Source: a bacterium (lineage in GTDB: Bacteria; CSSED10-310; JAFGSJ01). From it: a stretch of 45,610 bases of DNA. Location: assembly GCA_016934675.1 (NCBI GenBank), contig JAFGSJ010000096.1:1-45610 (forward strand), in the 5' to 3' direction. Made by a program: the position numbers and the translations under genes. The notes under the pieces were generated by a model, which was given only the letters and a program-made list of their open reading frames with translations, made no database searches and was not told the origin of the DNA. Below are positions 24,403 to 33,766 of the stretch, piece after piece (the stretch's first letter is position 1; each line of letters opens with the position of its first letter).

Positions 24403-27389
24403 TGATACCCAAGGAATGTAAACGTTTGGCCGAGGTTGATTTTCCGATTGCCGTGGTTTCGAAGCACTCGGTCCGGGAGAAGTCGATCCGTCATGGGCAT
24501 CCCTCGACGCTTCACCTATGGTGGGCCCGGCGACCGCTGGCTGCGTGCCGGGCCATGCTCATGGCCCTGCTGTTGCCCGATCCGTGCGATCCACTGTGTC
24601 CCAATGAATTTAAAAGCAATGCCTCAAAAATAATCGAGGGCATGTATGGGATCAGTGATGATAACATGGGCTTACGCAAGAATCTCCTCACCTTCATCGG
24701 CGATTTTGCCAATTGGGATGTCGCCAATGATCCCCATTGGATCGGTGTTGCCAGAGAATTGGTCAAAGCCGCCCATCCCGAGGAAACACCGTTGGTGGTT
24801 GATCCATTCGCGGGCGGTGGCTCGATTCCTTTAGAAGCTTTACGGTTGGGCTGTGATACGTTTGCTTCAGATATAAATCCGGTAGCTTGCCTTATTCTTA
24901 AGGTACTGCTCGAAGATATTCCTCGACATGGAACAGAGTTATCCAACGAATTGAGAAATATTGGAGCTGAGATCAAGGACAAAGCAGAGAAGGAACTAAA
25001 TGGATTTTACCCTAAAGATAAGGATGGAGCGGTGCCAATTGCTTATTTATGGGCCAGAACAGTCAGATGTGAAGCACCAAACTGTGGAGCTGAAATACCA
25101 CTTATTCGATCATTCTGGTTATGTAAGAAAGCTAATTATAGACGTGCTCTTAGGCCAATAATTAAAAGTAGCCAATGTGATAAAAAAATTGAATTTGAAA
25201 TCTTTGAACCTGAAAATGAGGAAATGGTTCAAAAAAGTACTGTTGTAAGAGCTAAGGCTACCTGTCTTTGTTGTGGTGCAGTTCTCCCCCCAAAAAGAGT
25301 GCGAATCCAACTTTCAGCGCAAATGGGTGGTGCAGATGTTATTTTCGATGAAAATGGTCAACGCACCGGGGGAGCAAAAATGCTTGCAGTAGTGACTATG
25401 TCATCTGGAATTCAGGGGCGACATTATCGTTTACCAAACTCAAATGATTTGCAGGCTGTATTTCTATCACAGGGACGATATAAAAAAATAATTGAAGAAT
25501 GGCAAAAGGATGGGAAAAAAGAACTATGTCCAATACCCGATGAACTCATCCCAAATACAGAAATTCGAAGAATTTCTGTTCCACTTTATGGCTGCAGGAC
25601 ATGGGGTAGCCTTTTTAGTAAAAGGCAGGCTATATCATTGTTTCTTTTAGCAAGTTTGACTCGTGCTAAATATTCAATAAGTTCGTCCATGTCAATAGCA
25701 GTTCATCATCTTCTTATGTTATCAGTATCAAAGCAAGCAGAGCGGTTGTCTTCATTAGTTTCTTGGATTACACAAACCAGTGCACCAAGGGGATCATTTG
25801 CACGACAAGCATTAGGAATTGTATGGGACTTTTGCGAATTAGTTCCAATCGTCCTAGATCAGGAATACTCACAACTTCTTAATTCGATGTGTTTAGTAAT
25901 TGAAAGAATCCATGATATTAAAAATATTGGACAAATTCAGCAAATCAGCGCAACAAAACCATTACTCCCGGAAAAATCAGCTCCAATTATTTTTACTGAT
26001 CCTCCTTATTATGATTCTGTACCTTATGCACACTTGTCTGATTTCTTTTACGTATGGTTACGCAGATCCACTGAACTACAAGGATCACAAGAATTTGCTA
26101 ATTATCTTGTTTCTAAGGATGATGAATGTGTGGTCGATCGACCACATAGTCTAAGCACATCTAATAAAAATAATGAATATTTTGAGAAATCAATGGCTGA
26201 TGCCATGGCTGCAAGTAGGTCATTACTATTAGAGGAAGGTATTGGATCCGTTGTTTTTGCACATAAAACCACTGAAGGTTGGGAGGCATTGCTTAGTGGA
26301 ATGCTTGAGGCTGGGATTACTATAACTGCCTCTTGGCCAATTCAAACAGAACGTGGCGTTAGATTAAATGCACAAGATCAAGCAGCATTAGCCACCAGTG
26401 TGCACTTGGTCTGTCGTCCTAGACCCGATGACGCTCAAATAGGTGATTGGTCAGGGGTGCTTCGTGAACTACCAATCAGGGTTGGCAATTGGATGGGATT
26501 TCTTCAGGAGGAAAGAATACGAGGTGCTGATTTAGTCTTCGCCTGTATTGGCCCAGCGTTGGAGATATTCAGCCGCTATCGTAGGGTTGAAACGGCGGAC
26601 GGACGTGAGGTAAAGCTTGCGGAATATCTCGAGAAGGTGTGGGAGATCGTCGGGCGGATGGCCTTGGAACAAATCCTCGGGACAGACGAAGCTCGAGCAC
26701 GAAACGGTATAGCCGGTGTCTTAGAGGAAGATGCCCGCTTGACCGCGCTTTTCCTGTGGACACTCCAGAGCACCAATGGCCAGAACGGAATTGACACAAA
26801 TACTAAGCGGGACGAAGAAACCGTAGTGGAAACGGAAATTGATGACGAGGAAGAAGAAGCTCCTAAAGGAAAGACCAAAGGCTATAGCTTGATTTACGAT
26901 GTAGTTCGGCGCTTTGCTCAGCCATTGGGCATTGCACTGCCCAATTGGGAAGACCGCATCATCGAAACAAAAAAGGGCATAGTAAGGTTGATGTCCGTTT
27001 CTGAACGTGCCACACAAATCTTTGGGACAAGCGGTCTCGAGTCGACTGTAGAGGAACTGCTCGCCCCTACTTCGAGCGGTCAAATGGTGTTGCCTGGTTT
27101 CGAGGAAATAGCTGCAAAAAAGAGGATGAAAACAAAGGGTCGACGTAAAACAATCATCATGGACGATCCGGGTGAAATTAATCGTTCAGCCACAACCCTC
27201 GATCGCGTGCATGCCGCCATGCTGCTTCAGGGTAGTGGACAGGCGAATGCGTTGCGAATGCTCATTAAAACCGAGCAGGGTCGTGGTCCGGATTTTTTAC
27301 GTTTAGCCAACGCCCTGTCAGCCCTTTATCCCAAAGGAAGCGAAGAGAAACGGCTTGTTGATGCCATGCTGCTGGCAGTACCGAGGTAA
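24399..27389 (+). CDS. DUF1156 zinc-ribbon adenine-type DNA methyltransferase
   Basis: A 996-aa protein. N-terminal DUF1156 region: RLAEVDFPIAVVSKHS, followed by the SIRHGHPSTLHLWWARRP block (about residues 9-48). AdoMet motif I is VVDPFAGGGSIPLEALRLG (about 132-150). A Zn-ribbon-like Cys set lies at about 223-228 (CEAPNC) and 287-291 (CLCC). Catalytic motif IV is DPPYY (about 534-538), the N6-adenine/N4-cytosine type. A Lys/Glu-rich linker (about 800-830) leads to a further C-terminal domain. The family (COG1743) occurs in defence islands and is expected to mark host DNA. The ATG at 24399 overlaps the OLD stop. Composition is mosaic: 40 of 60 bases G/C at 24541-24600, 18 of 60 at 25141-25200, 32 of 60 at 27001-27060, so the central third probably came from elsewhere. 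Confidence 0.9.
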   Translation: MMIPKECKRLAEVDFPIAVVSKHSVREKSIRHGHPSTLHLWWARRPLAACRAMLMALLLPDPCDPLCPNEFKSNASKIIEGMYGISDDNMGLRKNLLTFIGDFANWDVANDPHWIGVARELVKAAHPEETPLVVDPFAGGGSIPLEALRLGCDTFASDINPVACLILKVLLEDIPRHGTELSNELRNIGAEIKDKAEKELNGFYPKDKDGAVPIAYLWARTVRCEAPNCGAEIPLIRSFWLCKKANYRRALRPIIKSSQCDKKIEFEIFEPENEEMVQKSTVVRAKATCLCCGAVLPPKRVRIQLSAQMGGADVIFDENGQRTGGAKMLAVVTMSSGIQGRHYRLPNSNDLQAVFLSQGRYKKIIEEWQKDGKKELCPIPDELIPNTEIRRISVPLYGCRTWGSLFSKRQAISLFLLASLTRAKYSISSSMSIAVHHLLMLSVSKQAERLSSLVSWITQTSAPRGSFARQALGIVWDFCELVPIVLDQEYSQLLNSMCLVIERIHDIKNIGQIQQISATKPLLPEKSAPIIFTDPPYYDSVPYAHLSDFFYVWLRRSTELQGSQEFANYLVSKDDECVVDRPHSLSTSNKNNEYFEKSMADAMAASRSLLLEEGIGSVVFAHKTTEGWEALLSGMLEAGITITASWPIQTERGVRLNAQDQAALATSVHLVCRPRPDDAQIGDWSGVLRELPIRVGNWMGFLQEERIRGADLVFACIGPALEIFSRYRRVETADGREVKLAEYLEKVWEIVGRMALEQILGTDEARARNGIAGVLEEDARLTALFLWTLQSTNGQNGIDTNTKRDEETVVETEIDDEEEEAPKGKTKGYSLIYDVVRRFAQPLGIALPNWEDRIIETKKGIVRLMSVSERATQIFGTSGLESTVEELLAPTSSGQMVLPGFEEIAAKKRMKTKGRRKTIIMDDPGEINRSATTLDRVHAAMLLQGSGQANALRMLIKTEQGRGPDFLRLANALSALYPKGSEEKRLVDAMLLAVPR

Positions 27390-27396
27390 GATTATT

Positions 27397-28359
27397 ATGG
27401 TTACTTCACATTCCAATCTATCAGTTTGGCAATTGTCTGGGGGGCCGTGTTCACGACCCTATGCTGACTTATTGTTAAAATATGGAGTGGGTTTGATCGG
27501 ACCAGGTGACGCAGGCATGTGGACGATCGATCGCAGTGATAATGATTTCGAAGGTAGTATCGTGCGCCGTTTTGCCAGTGAAATGGAAATTGGTGACATC
27601 GTGCTTCTTCGCACGGGCATTTCAACTATTGTAGCCCTGGGGCGAGTTGCAAGTGATTATTTATATTTAAACCAATTTGACGATGTGAATGGCTGGGACC
27701 TCCATCATGCCCGACGAATACGCTGGTTTCGGTTGCCGCAAGAATTTACGTTTAAAACCCGAGTCTTCGGAGCTAATCCGGCCCGCTGCGCACGGGTTTG
27801 GAATGAGGAAGTGATAGAATTTGCCGAGAATTTTATAAATTCACCTCCCACGCAGTGGCAAGTAGCCCTTTTACCTGATCTGCCATCGGAGGAATCATTG
27901 ATCGAGGAAATGCCACCGGCCATAGCAGATGTTGTGGCTCAAGCGCAGGACCTCACCAGTTTATATTGGGATCGTCGCAACTTTGGGGAACATCCGACTG
28001 AAGATGAACTGGTCACGCACTTCGTTGTGCCGCTACTGCAATGTCTAGGCTGGCCGCCCGAATGTATTGCTATAAAATGGAGATGGATTGATGTCGCACT
28101 TTTCGACTCATTACCCCGGACGCCGGAAAATTGTCGGTTCATCATTGAAGCCAAACGCTTCGGAGCTGGCGTTGAAGGTGCACTCGAGCAAGCCAAAGGT
28201 TATGTGAAAGATATCGGCGTTCCCCGAGATGTGATCGTTACAGATGGGATCCGTTATCGGATGTATTCCTGCGAAAATGGATTTGGGCCGATTGCCTATG
28301 CGAACCTGGTACGATTGAAGCAATCAGCTTCTGGGCTGTTCGAACGTTTAAAAAGGTAA
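27397..28359 (+). CDS. possible EVE/PUA-like + HsdR_N-type nuclease-like protein
   Basis: A 320-aa protein with two parts. Residues about 5-155 resemble an EVE/PUA-type base-reading domain (SVWQLSGGP; GDIVLLRTGISTIVALGRV; a later WFRLP), the kind that recognises modified bases; this is a pattern judgement, not certain. Residues about 195-310 look like the N-terminal nuclease domain of type I restriction HsdR (LVTHFVVPLLQCLGW; IDVALFD; FIIEAKRFG; DVIVTDGIRYRMY). The Asp (about 232) and E-x-K (251, 253) fit PD-(D/E)XK. Start chosen at 27397, 7 bp after the methyltransferase stop and behind GAGGTAAG. It lies between methyltransferase and DUF499 ATPase, so it is a candidate cleavage or sensing subunit. 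Confidence 0.7.
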   Translation: MVTSHSNLSVWQLSGGPCSRPYADLLLKYGVGLIGPGDAGMWTIDRSDNDFEGSIVRRFASEMEIGDIVLLRTGISTIVALGRVASDYLYLNQFDDVNGWDLHHARRIRWFRLPQEFTFKTRVFGANPARCARVWNEEVIEFAENFINSPPTQWQVALLPDLPSEESLIEEMPPAIADVVAQAQDLTSLYWDRRNFGEHPTEDELVTHFVVPLLQCLGWPPECIAIKWRWIDVALFDSLPRTPENCRFIIEAKRFGAGVEGALEQAKGYVKDIGVPRDVIVTDGIRYRMYSCENGFGPIAYANLVRLKQSASGLFERLKR

Positions 28360-28376
28360 AAGAGGAGTATCGAATC

Positions 28377-31139
28377 ATGGAACCTTGGTACAGAATTGCC
28401 ACCCCCCGTAAGGAAGTTCGCGAAGGACGCTCATTCAATCCGGACGAGTTCGCCATTCACCTCGAGCAAGTCATAGCCAGGACTGCACCGGAAGATTACC
28501 GTGAACCAGAAAAGTTTTTTGCCCGGACCTGCTTTACACGGGCGATACGCGAACATACGGGCATGGTTCTGCGTCGGCTTGCGGGTGAAACCGTGAACAC
28601 CGCGCCGGTCATGACGTTGATTACCCAATTTGGCGGGGGTAAAACCCATACCCTGGCAGCTTTGTATCATTTGACCACTTACGGTGAAGTCGCGGTGCAT
28701 CATCCGGGAGTGCAGGCTTTGATAGCTGAGGCGGGTATTTCGACCGTGCCATCCGCGCGAGTTGCTGCATTTGTGGGCAATGCGTGGGATCCGCAGGAAG
28801 GCCGGGAAACACCCTGGATCGATCTGGCCTGGCAATTGGCCGGGGCAGAGGGAGTCAAAGAACTGGGTAGCGCGGCCTTGACGACACCACCTGGGACCGA
28901 AGCGCTTGCTCGGGTCTTCAAAGCTGCTGGAAAACCGGTCCTGCTCCTTTTTGATGAAGTCCTCAACTTCCTGAACCGTCATCGAGTCATGTCCGACCAG
29001 TTTCATGCCTTCATTCAAAATCTGACCGTGGCCACGACCGGGACCACCAATTGTGCGGCCGTTATCAGCCTACCCCGCAGCCAGGTTGAGATGACCGATT
29101 GGGATATGCAGTGGCAGGACAAAATCACCAAAGTCGTCCGGCGTGTGGCCAAGGATTTGATCGCCAATGATGAAGCCGAAATCAGCGAAGTCGTCCGCCG
29201 CAGGCTTTTCGAGGAGATCGGCAACGAAAAGGCCCGCAAGCAAATCTGCAAAAAATATGCGGATTGGTGCTTTGAACGACGGGCACAATTACCACCCGAA
29301 TGGACGGCGGTGGACAGTGCCACGACCGAAACGAAAGCACGCGAATATTTGCGCAGTCGGTTCGAGGTCTGTTATCCTTTTCATCCGGCTACTCTTTCAG
29401 TTTTTCAGCGCAAATGGCAAGCCCTGTCGCAGTATCAGCAGACGCGTGGAACCCTGGCGATGTTAGCCCAATGGATATCATGGGCCTATCGCACTGGATT
29501 TGTTGAGGCCCGATCAGAACCATTGATCACACTAGGATCTGCTCCATTGGAGGTCCCAGAGTTCCGCAGCATCGTTCTTGGACAATTGGGTGAATCCCGA
29601 CTTGTCGCAGCCATTGATGCTGATATTTCAGGAGCCCAAGCACATGCGCGCTCCCTTGACGCTGATACAAAAGGGGCTTTACAACACATACATCGCCGCG
29701 TGGGCACAACTATTCTTTTTGAATCCTCGGGCGGACAGATAGACAAGGTTGCCCATTTACCAGAGCTGCGATTCGCTCTGGGTGAACCGGACGTCGATAC
29801 GACATCTGTTGACAATGCTGCCCTAGCTCTCGAAGCAAAATCGTACTTTTTCCGGCGCGTCGGATCAGATGGTTTAAAAATCAGCCATCAACCCACCATG
29901 AAAAAAGTTGTGAGCGACCGGCGGGCTTCGTTGGACGAAGAAACTGAAGTCAAGCCAGCCATGCGTATTTTAATCCAAAAAGAATTTGAGCGAGGCGCGA
30001 GCATTCCTATCGTTCGTTTCCCCCCTGATGGTAGCTCAATCCAGGATACTCCTAAGTTGAATCTTGTTCTGATCGAACCGGAATACGAATGGACGGGCGC
30101 TGGTCCTTTCAGAAACCAAATTGCTGAATGGACCCGTCAACGTGGAAAATCACCTCGGCTATATCCGGGCTCTCTGGTCTGGTGTCTAAAAAAACCCGGA
30201 CGCGAGTTCAGGGAAAAGGTCGAGTTATGGCTTGCCTGGAAACGTGTGGCCAAGGAAATTGGAGATGGGAGCTTGGGGGGTGATTTTGACCGCAGCGATC
30301 GAGCCGACCTTCAGACCAAGGTGTCTGATGCGGAGGGATATGCAAAGGACGAAGTCTGGGCTGGTTATCGTTTCATCATCATCAGTGATAATAAAGAGCC
30401 GGATGGTCTCAAAGTCATCGACTTGGGTGCGGGACACTCAAGCAGTAACGAAACACTGTGTGGACGCGTTATTACTGCATTAAAGTCACAAGGTTTACTC
30501 AATGAATCTGTTGGTGCAAGCTACATCGAGCGAAATTGGCCGCCAGCTCTTAAGGCATCGGGTGCCTGGCCATTAGCAAGTCTGCGCCAGAGTTTTTTGA
30601 ATGGATCATTAACCCGACTCCTCGATCCGGACACGATTTTGAGAAACAAGATCGTCGAATTTGTCTTGAAGGGTGAATTTGGTTTAGCCTCGGGACAAAA
30701 ATCGAACGGCAGTTATGAACGAGTCCAGTTTAGCGAAAGTATCGATCCTGCCGATGTAACCTTCGAGTCTGGAGTATTCCTGCTTCTTAAATCAAAGGCT
30801 CAAAATTGCCTGGTCACTCCAGAACCAGGACCTGCGGTTATCGAGGAATCAACTACAACAACAGTAACAGTTCCTCCAATCGAGCCCGAACCTGAAACCG
30901 AGACAGAACCCATACCTGATACTGGAGTTAGAACATTTCGAATGTGTGGTGATATTCCCCCTGAAATCTGGAATCGACTTGGAACCAAGATTCTGCCGAA
31001 GCTACGGAGTGGTTCAGAATTAAAAATAGGCATTGATTTCTCTGTGACTGTCGACCGCCAACTCGAAAAGACTTTTGAAACTGAACTCAATCAAATCCTC
31101 TCTGATCTCGGCCTGACAGGACGTGTTTGTATTGAATAG
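28377..31139 (+). CDS. DUF499 AAA+-type ATPase
   Basis: A 920-aa protein. Walker A is TQFGGGKTHTL (about residues 82-92); Walker B is VLLLFDEVLNFL (about 187-198); LITQFGGGKTHTLAALYHL is a signature of the DUF499/COG1483 family. A long helical middle follows, and the last about 80 residues form a small beta/alpha domain after a Pro/Glu/Thr-rich linker (about 825-850). The family is found beside DUF1156 methylases and SNF2-type helicases in defence islands; the ATPase probably controls or remodels the complex on DNA. GAGGAG lies about 9 nt upstream of the ATG, and the start is 17 bp after the nuclease-like gene. It ends the cluster. GC content is higher (37 of 60 at 28561-28620) than in the OLD gene. 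Confidence 0.88.
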   Translation: MEPWYRIATPRKEVREGRSFNPDEFAIHLEQVIARTAPEDYREPEKFFARTCFTRAIREHTGMVLRRLAGETVNTAPVMTLITQFGGGKTHTLAALYHLTTYGEVAVHHPGVQALIAEAGISTVPSARVAAFVGNAWDPQEGRETPWIDLAWQLAGAEGVKELGSAALTTPPGTEALARVFKAAGKPVLLLFDEVLNFLNRHRVMSDQFHAFIQNLTVATTGTTNCAAVISLPRSQVEMTDWDMQWQDKITKVVRRVAKDLIANDEAEISEVVRRRLFEEIGNEKARKQICKKYADWCFERRAQLPPEWTAVDSATTETKAREYLRSRFEVCYPFHPATLSVFQRKWQALSQYQQTRGTLAMLAQWISWAYRTGFVEARSEPLITLGSAPLEVPEFRSIVLGQLGESRLVAAIDADISGAQAHARSLDADTKGALQHIHRRVGTTILFESSGGQIDKVAHLPELRFALGEPDVDTTSVDNAALALEAKSYFFRRVGSDGLKISHQPTMKKVVSDRRASLDEETEVKPAMRILIQKEFERGASIPIVRFPPDGSSIQDTPKLNLVLIEPEYEWTGAGPFRNQIAEWTRQRGKSPRLYPGSLVWCLKKPGREFREKVELWLAWKRVAKEIGDGSLGGDFDRSDRADLQTKVSDAEGYAKDEVWAGYRFIIISDNKEPDGLKVIDLGAGHSSSNETLCGRVITALKSQGLLNESVGASYIERNWPPALKASGAWPLASLRQSFLNGSLTRLLDPDTILRNKIVEFVLKGEFGLASGQKSNGSYERVQFSESIDPADVTFESGVFLLLKSKAQNCLVTPEPGPAVIEESTTTTVTVPPIEPEPETETEPIPDTGVRTFRMCGDIPPEIWNRLGTKILPKLRSGSELKIGIDFSVTVDRQLEKTFETELNQILSDLGLTGRVCIE

Positions 31140-31536
31140 TTAGTGCCATAGGGGGTCGCGACTTGAAATATGAATTTCCGGGATGAATATGCGTATTTTT
31201 TCAATTTCAGGGATGACCGTGGTGGAGCTCTTTTGGGAGCAGGTTGATCAGACTCATTTCGGGCGGACAATTACATCTGATGCGGGGGATGCCCTGGGAA
31301 TGTTCACAGCCCAGACCGGCGGAAACGTTGATGTAGATCTGATCAACTCGCCGGAAACCGCGAGCCCAGTCGCGTGGGACCGAACTCAAGGTCATTGAAC
31401 TCAGAGCCATTATTTCACCTGATAATTTTTATTTGAATTGCACGGGATTCATCCTGTATGGCACTTTACTTTTGACCGACGCGGCTTTAATATTTTAGAT
31501 AGGTGCTTAATCCAAACATATTCCAAGGAGCAATTC
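31140..31536. other. gap after the defence cluster, with a decayed gene fragment
   Basis: 397 bp with no terminator visible after the DUF499 gene. It includes the phosphoesterase remnant (31207-31410) and the leader of the FG-GAP gene. A 71-codon plus-strand frame at 31183-31398 is antisense to that remnant and is not called. Confidence 0.45.
31207..31410 (-). pseudogene. C-terminal remnant of a YkuE-like metallophosphoesterase
   Basis: The minus-strand frame contains IYINVSAGLGCEHSQGIPRI, followed by RCNCPPEMSLINL. This is the typical ending of membrane-associated calcineurin-like phosphoesterases (a YVN-x-G-x-G strand, then P-x-R-x-x-C-P-P-E-x-x-L-x-x-L). Only about 60 residues remain, and none of the catalytic blocks are found upstream on that strand. 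It therefore looks like a broken end left after the defence cluster or the FG-GAP gene was inserted. Confidence 0.5.
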
Positions 31537-33654
31537 ATGAGGTTCATCAATTACAGAATCCAGATCTATCTTATCGTACTGGGCTGTTTTCTTGTCAAGT
31601 TTGATCCGACAGAATGTTCTGCGGCCATAACATCCAATGGCAGTTATGTGACCTCTGATCCGGTGACCTATTCTTCCGTGACCTGGGCGGATGTGAATGG
31701 TGATGGCTATGCCGACCTGGTCGGGGCCAACGATGACATGACAGACAGTAACGGTAATTCCATTCGGGGCAGGGTTTATTGTTATGATGTCAAGAACCAG
31801 GCATTATTGTGGAGTTTTACGCCGGTCCTTGATGCTCCGTATAATTGCAATTCGATCGTGATGACGACACCGACAGTGGCCGATCTTGACGGTGAACCCG
31901 GAGTCGAGATCTTATTCTGTGTCGGGTATACTCAGGCGAATAATCCGGGTGCGCTCTTTATCCTGGACCATGAGGGCCAGGAAGTGTTTTATTGGGATGA
32001 TTTTTACGATATGGCTGGAGCCGCTGTGCCCGATGGTGTTCATAGTACCGCTGCCGTGGGTGATATCAACTGTAATGGGGTGCAGGACTTCGTTTTTGGG
32101 GGATTTGACCAACGGGTCTATGCTTTTACGTATAGTCCGAAATTTTATACTTATTTGAAGATGTGGGAGTTTATGGCCGGGGATACGATTTGGTCTTCAC
32201 CGGCACTGGCCAACATTGACAGCGATCCATATCTCGAGATCATGATCGGGATTCCTCTTCACACCGAAGTCGATATGAATAACACTGATTTTCCTTTCGA
32301 TATCGAATATGATGGTGGTATGATGCTCGTCCTGGACCATGACGGCAGCATGCATCCTAATTTCAGGGCAATGGCCGGCAACGCCCATAAGCCCAAAACA
32401 TATACGACCCTGCCGGTCCGGTCATCGCCGGCGGTAGCGGATATTGACAATGACGGCTATTTTGAAATCGTTCACGCCACGAGTGCTTATCGGAATGCTA
32501 CGGGATATCATGGTCGGTGTGGTCCCGATGCGACCACTCCCCAACCCCAACCGTATGTCTATGCCTGGAACCATACGGGGAACAGGGTTTGGAATCCGTG
32601 GCCTTCTCTTGGGACAGCGCCAGCTTCCATCTGTGATGATACGATTATCAACGATTCCGAGTCGTCACCGGCCATTGCAGATATAAATATGGATGGCACT
32701 CTGGATGTCATTGTCGGTCAAAGGAGCTCCTATAATGATGGTGGAGTGGGAAATGCCAAAGTCTGGGTCCTGAAAGGGACCGATGGCAGCTCGGTTTCTC
32801 CTTATCCCCTTTTATTAACGGATAAGGATGGGACCTGCCCGGATCTCGGCATACGTTCGAATCCGGCTGTGGTCAATATCGATGGTGATGCTCAACCCGA
32901 GATTCTGATTGGAGTATTAAATTGTCTCATGATTTTGGACAGCGGCGGCTATACGACTGGCAATCATAGTTGTTTCAACCAGAGCGGAGGAACGGCCAGT
33001 TGTATCTATACCGATACGGGTGGTCAGATTACCTATCAGACTGCCGGCGTATGGAACGCGGACACTGATTCCCATCTCGAGATCGGATTGTTCAACCCTT
33101 ATAATGACGGTTCGTTCAAGGGCAAAATCAATACCTGGGATTCCGGTGTGAACGGTCCTTCGACCATGCCTCCCGGACCTTGGCCCATGTTCCGCCAGAA
33201 TTGCCGTCACACTGGGTTGTATGATCCGGTCTCGCCGGGTCAGATTGTGGACCTCGAGGCAGAAGCCATCTCGGACACAACGGTCAGGCTGAGTTGGACC
33301 TCGACCGGGCATAATGGGAATAAGGGCTGCGCTCATAAGTATCTGTTGCGCTATACTGTTGATACAGCTTTCGTCTGGGAGACAGCGACGCCGATTTCGA
33401 TCAATGTCTTGCCCCAGGTCTCAGGAACGGCCCAAACAGTCGATGTGGATGTGCTCGGCAGCGGCTCGAGTTATTATTTTGGGCTCGTGGCCCTCGATGA
33501 AGTTCCCAACATGTCGGCAGTCTCAAATATTGCTTCGTTGAATGTCCAGGTCCCGGCCCTTTCTCTGATTGGTATTGCTGTCCTTTTGTCGGGACTCAGT
33601 CTTGTGGTGGTTATGAAGCTGAGACGCAGGAAGGTGTTTGTGCGTCAGACCTGA
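31537..33654 (+). CDS. surface FG-GAP/VCBS-repeat protein with Fn3 domain and VPALS sorting-type tail
   Basis: A 705-aa exported protein. Start chosen at the ATG at 31537, behind CCAAGGAG and opening a signal-like sequence (RIQIYLIVLGCFLV); the longer frame has no site. The body is a beta-propeller made of FG-GAP/VCBS-type calcium loops: DVNGDGYADLVG, DLDGEPGVEILF, DINCNGVQDFVFGG, NIDSDPYLEIMIG, DIDNDGYFEIVH, DINMDGTLDVIVG, NIDGDAQPEILIG. An Fn3 domain follows (about residues 570-665). The end is VPALSLIGIAVLLSGLSLVV and then a basic RRRK tail, resembling IPTL/PEP-CTERM signals processed by an exosortase-like enzyme. Likely a cell-surface or secreted adhesion protein; the ligand is unknown. 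Confidence 0.85.
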   Translation: MRFINYRIQIYLIVLGCFLVKFDPTECSAAITSNGSYVTSDPVTYSSVTWADVNGDGYADLVGANDDMTDSNGNSIRGRVYCYDVKNQALLWSFTPVLDAPYNCNSIVMTTPTVADLDGEPGVEILFCVGYTQANNPGALFILDHEGQEVFYWDDFYDMAGAAVPDGVHSTAAVGDINCNGVQDFVFGGFDQRVYAFTYSPKFYTYLKMWEFMAGDTIWSSPALANIDSDPYLEIMIGIPLHTEVDMNNTDFPFDIEYDGGMMLVLDHDGSMHPNFRAMAGNAHKPKTYTTLPVRSSPAVADIDNDGYFEIVHATSAYRNATGYHGRCGPDATTPQPQPYVYAWNHTGNRVWNPWPSLGTAPASICDDTIINDSESSPAIADINMDGTLDVIVGQRSSYNDGGVGNAKVWVLKGTDGSSVSPYPLLLTDKDGTCPDLGIRSNPAVVNIDGDAQPEILIGVLNCLMILDSGGYTTGNHSCFNQSGGTASCIYTDTGGQITYQTAGVWNADTDSHLEIGLFNPYNDGSFKGKINTWDSGVNGPSTMPPGPWPMFRQNCRHTGLYDPVSPGQIVDLEAEAISDTTVRLSWTSTGHNGNKGCAHKYLLRYTVDTAFVWETATPISINVLPQVSGTAQTVDVDVLGSGSSYYFGLVALDEVPNMSAVSNIASLNVQVPALSLIGIAVLLSGLSLVVVMKLRRRKVFVRQT

Positions 33655-33766
33655 TCGATCCGGACCAATCATCCTGGTCCCAAAAGGGCGGATTCATTCA
33701 TCCGGGTCGAGTCATCAGATCCGAGTTCCACGGGACTGCGTCATGAGCGTATGATTCTCATGCCGG

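Noticed and set aside
18170..31139. DISARM or BREX assignment
   Set aside because: A SNF2-like helicase and methylase are present, but DrmA/DrmB/DrmC and PglZ/BrxC-type genes are not recognised; DUF1156 and DUF499 point to a different module.
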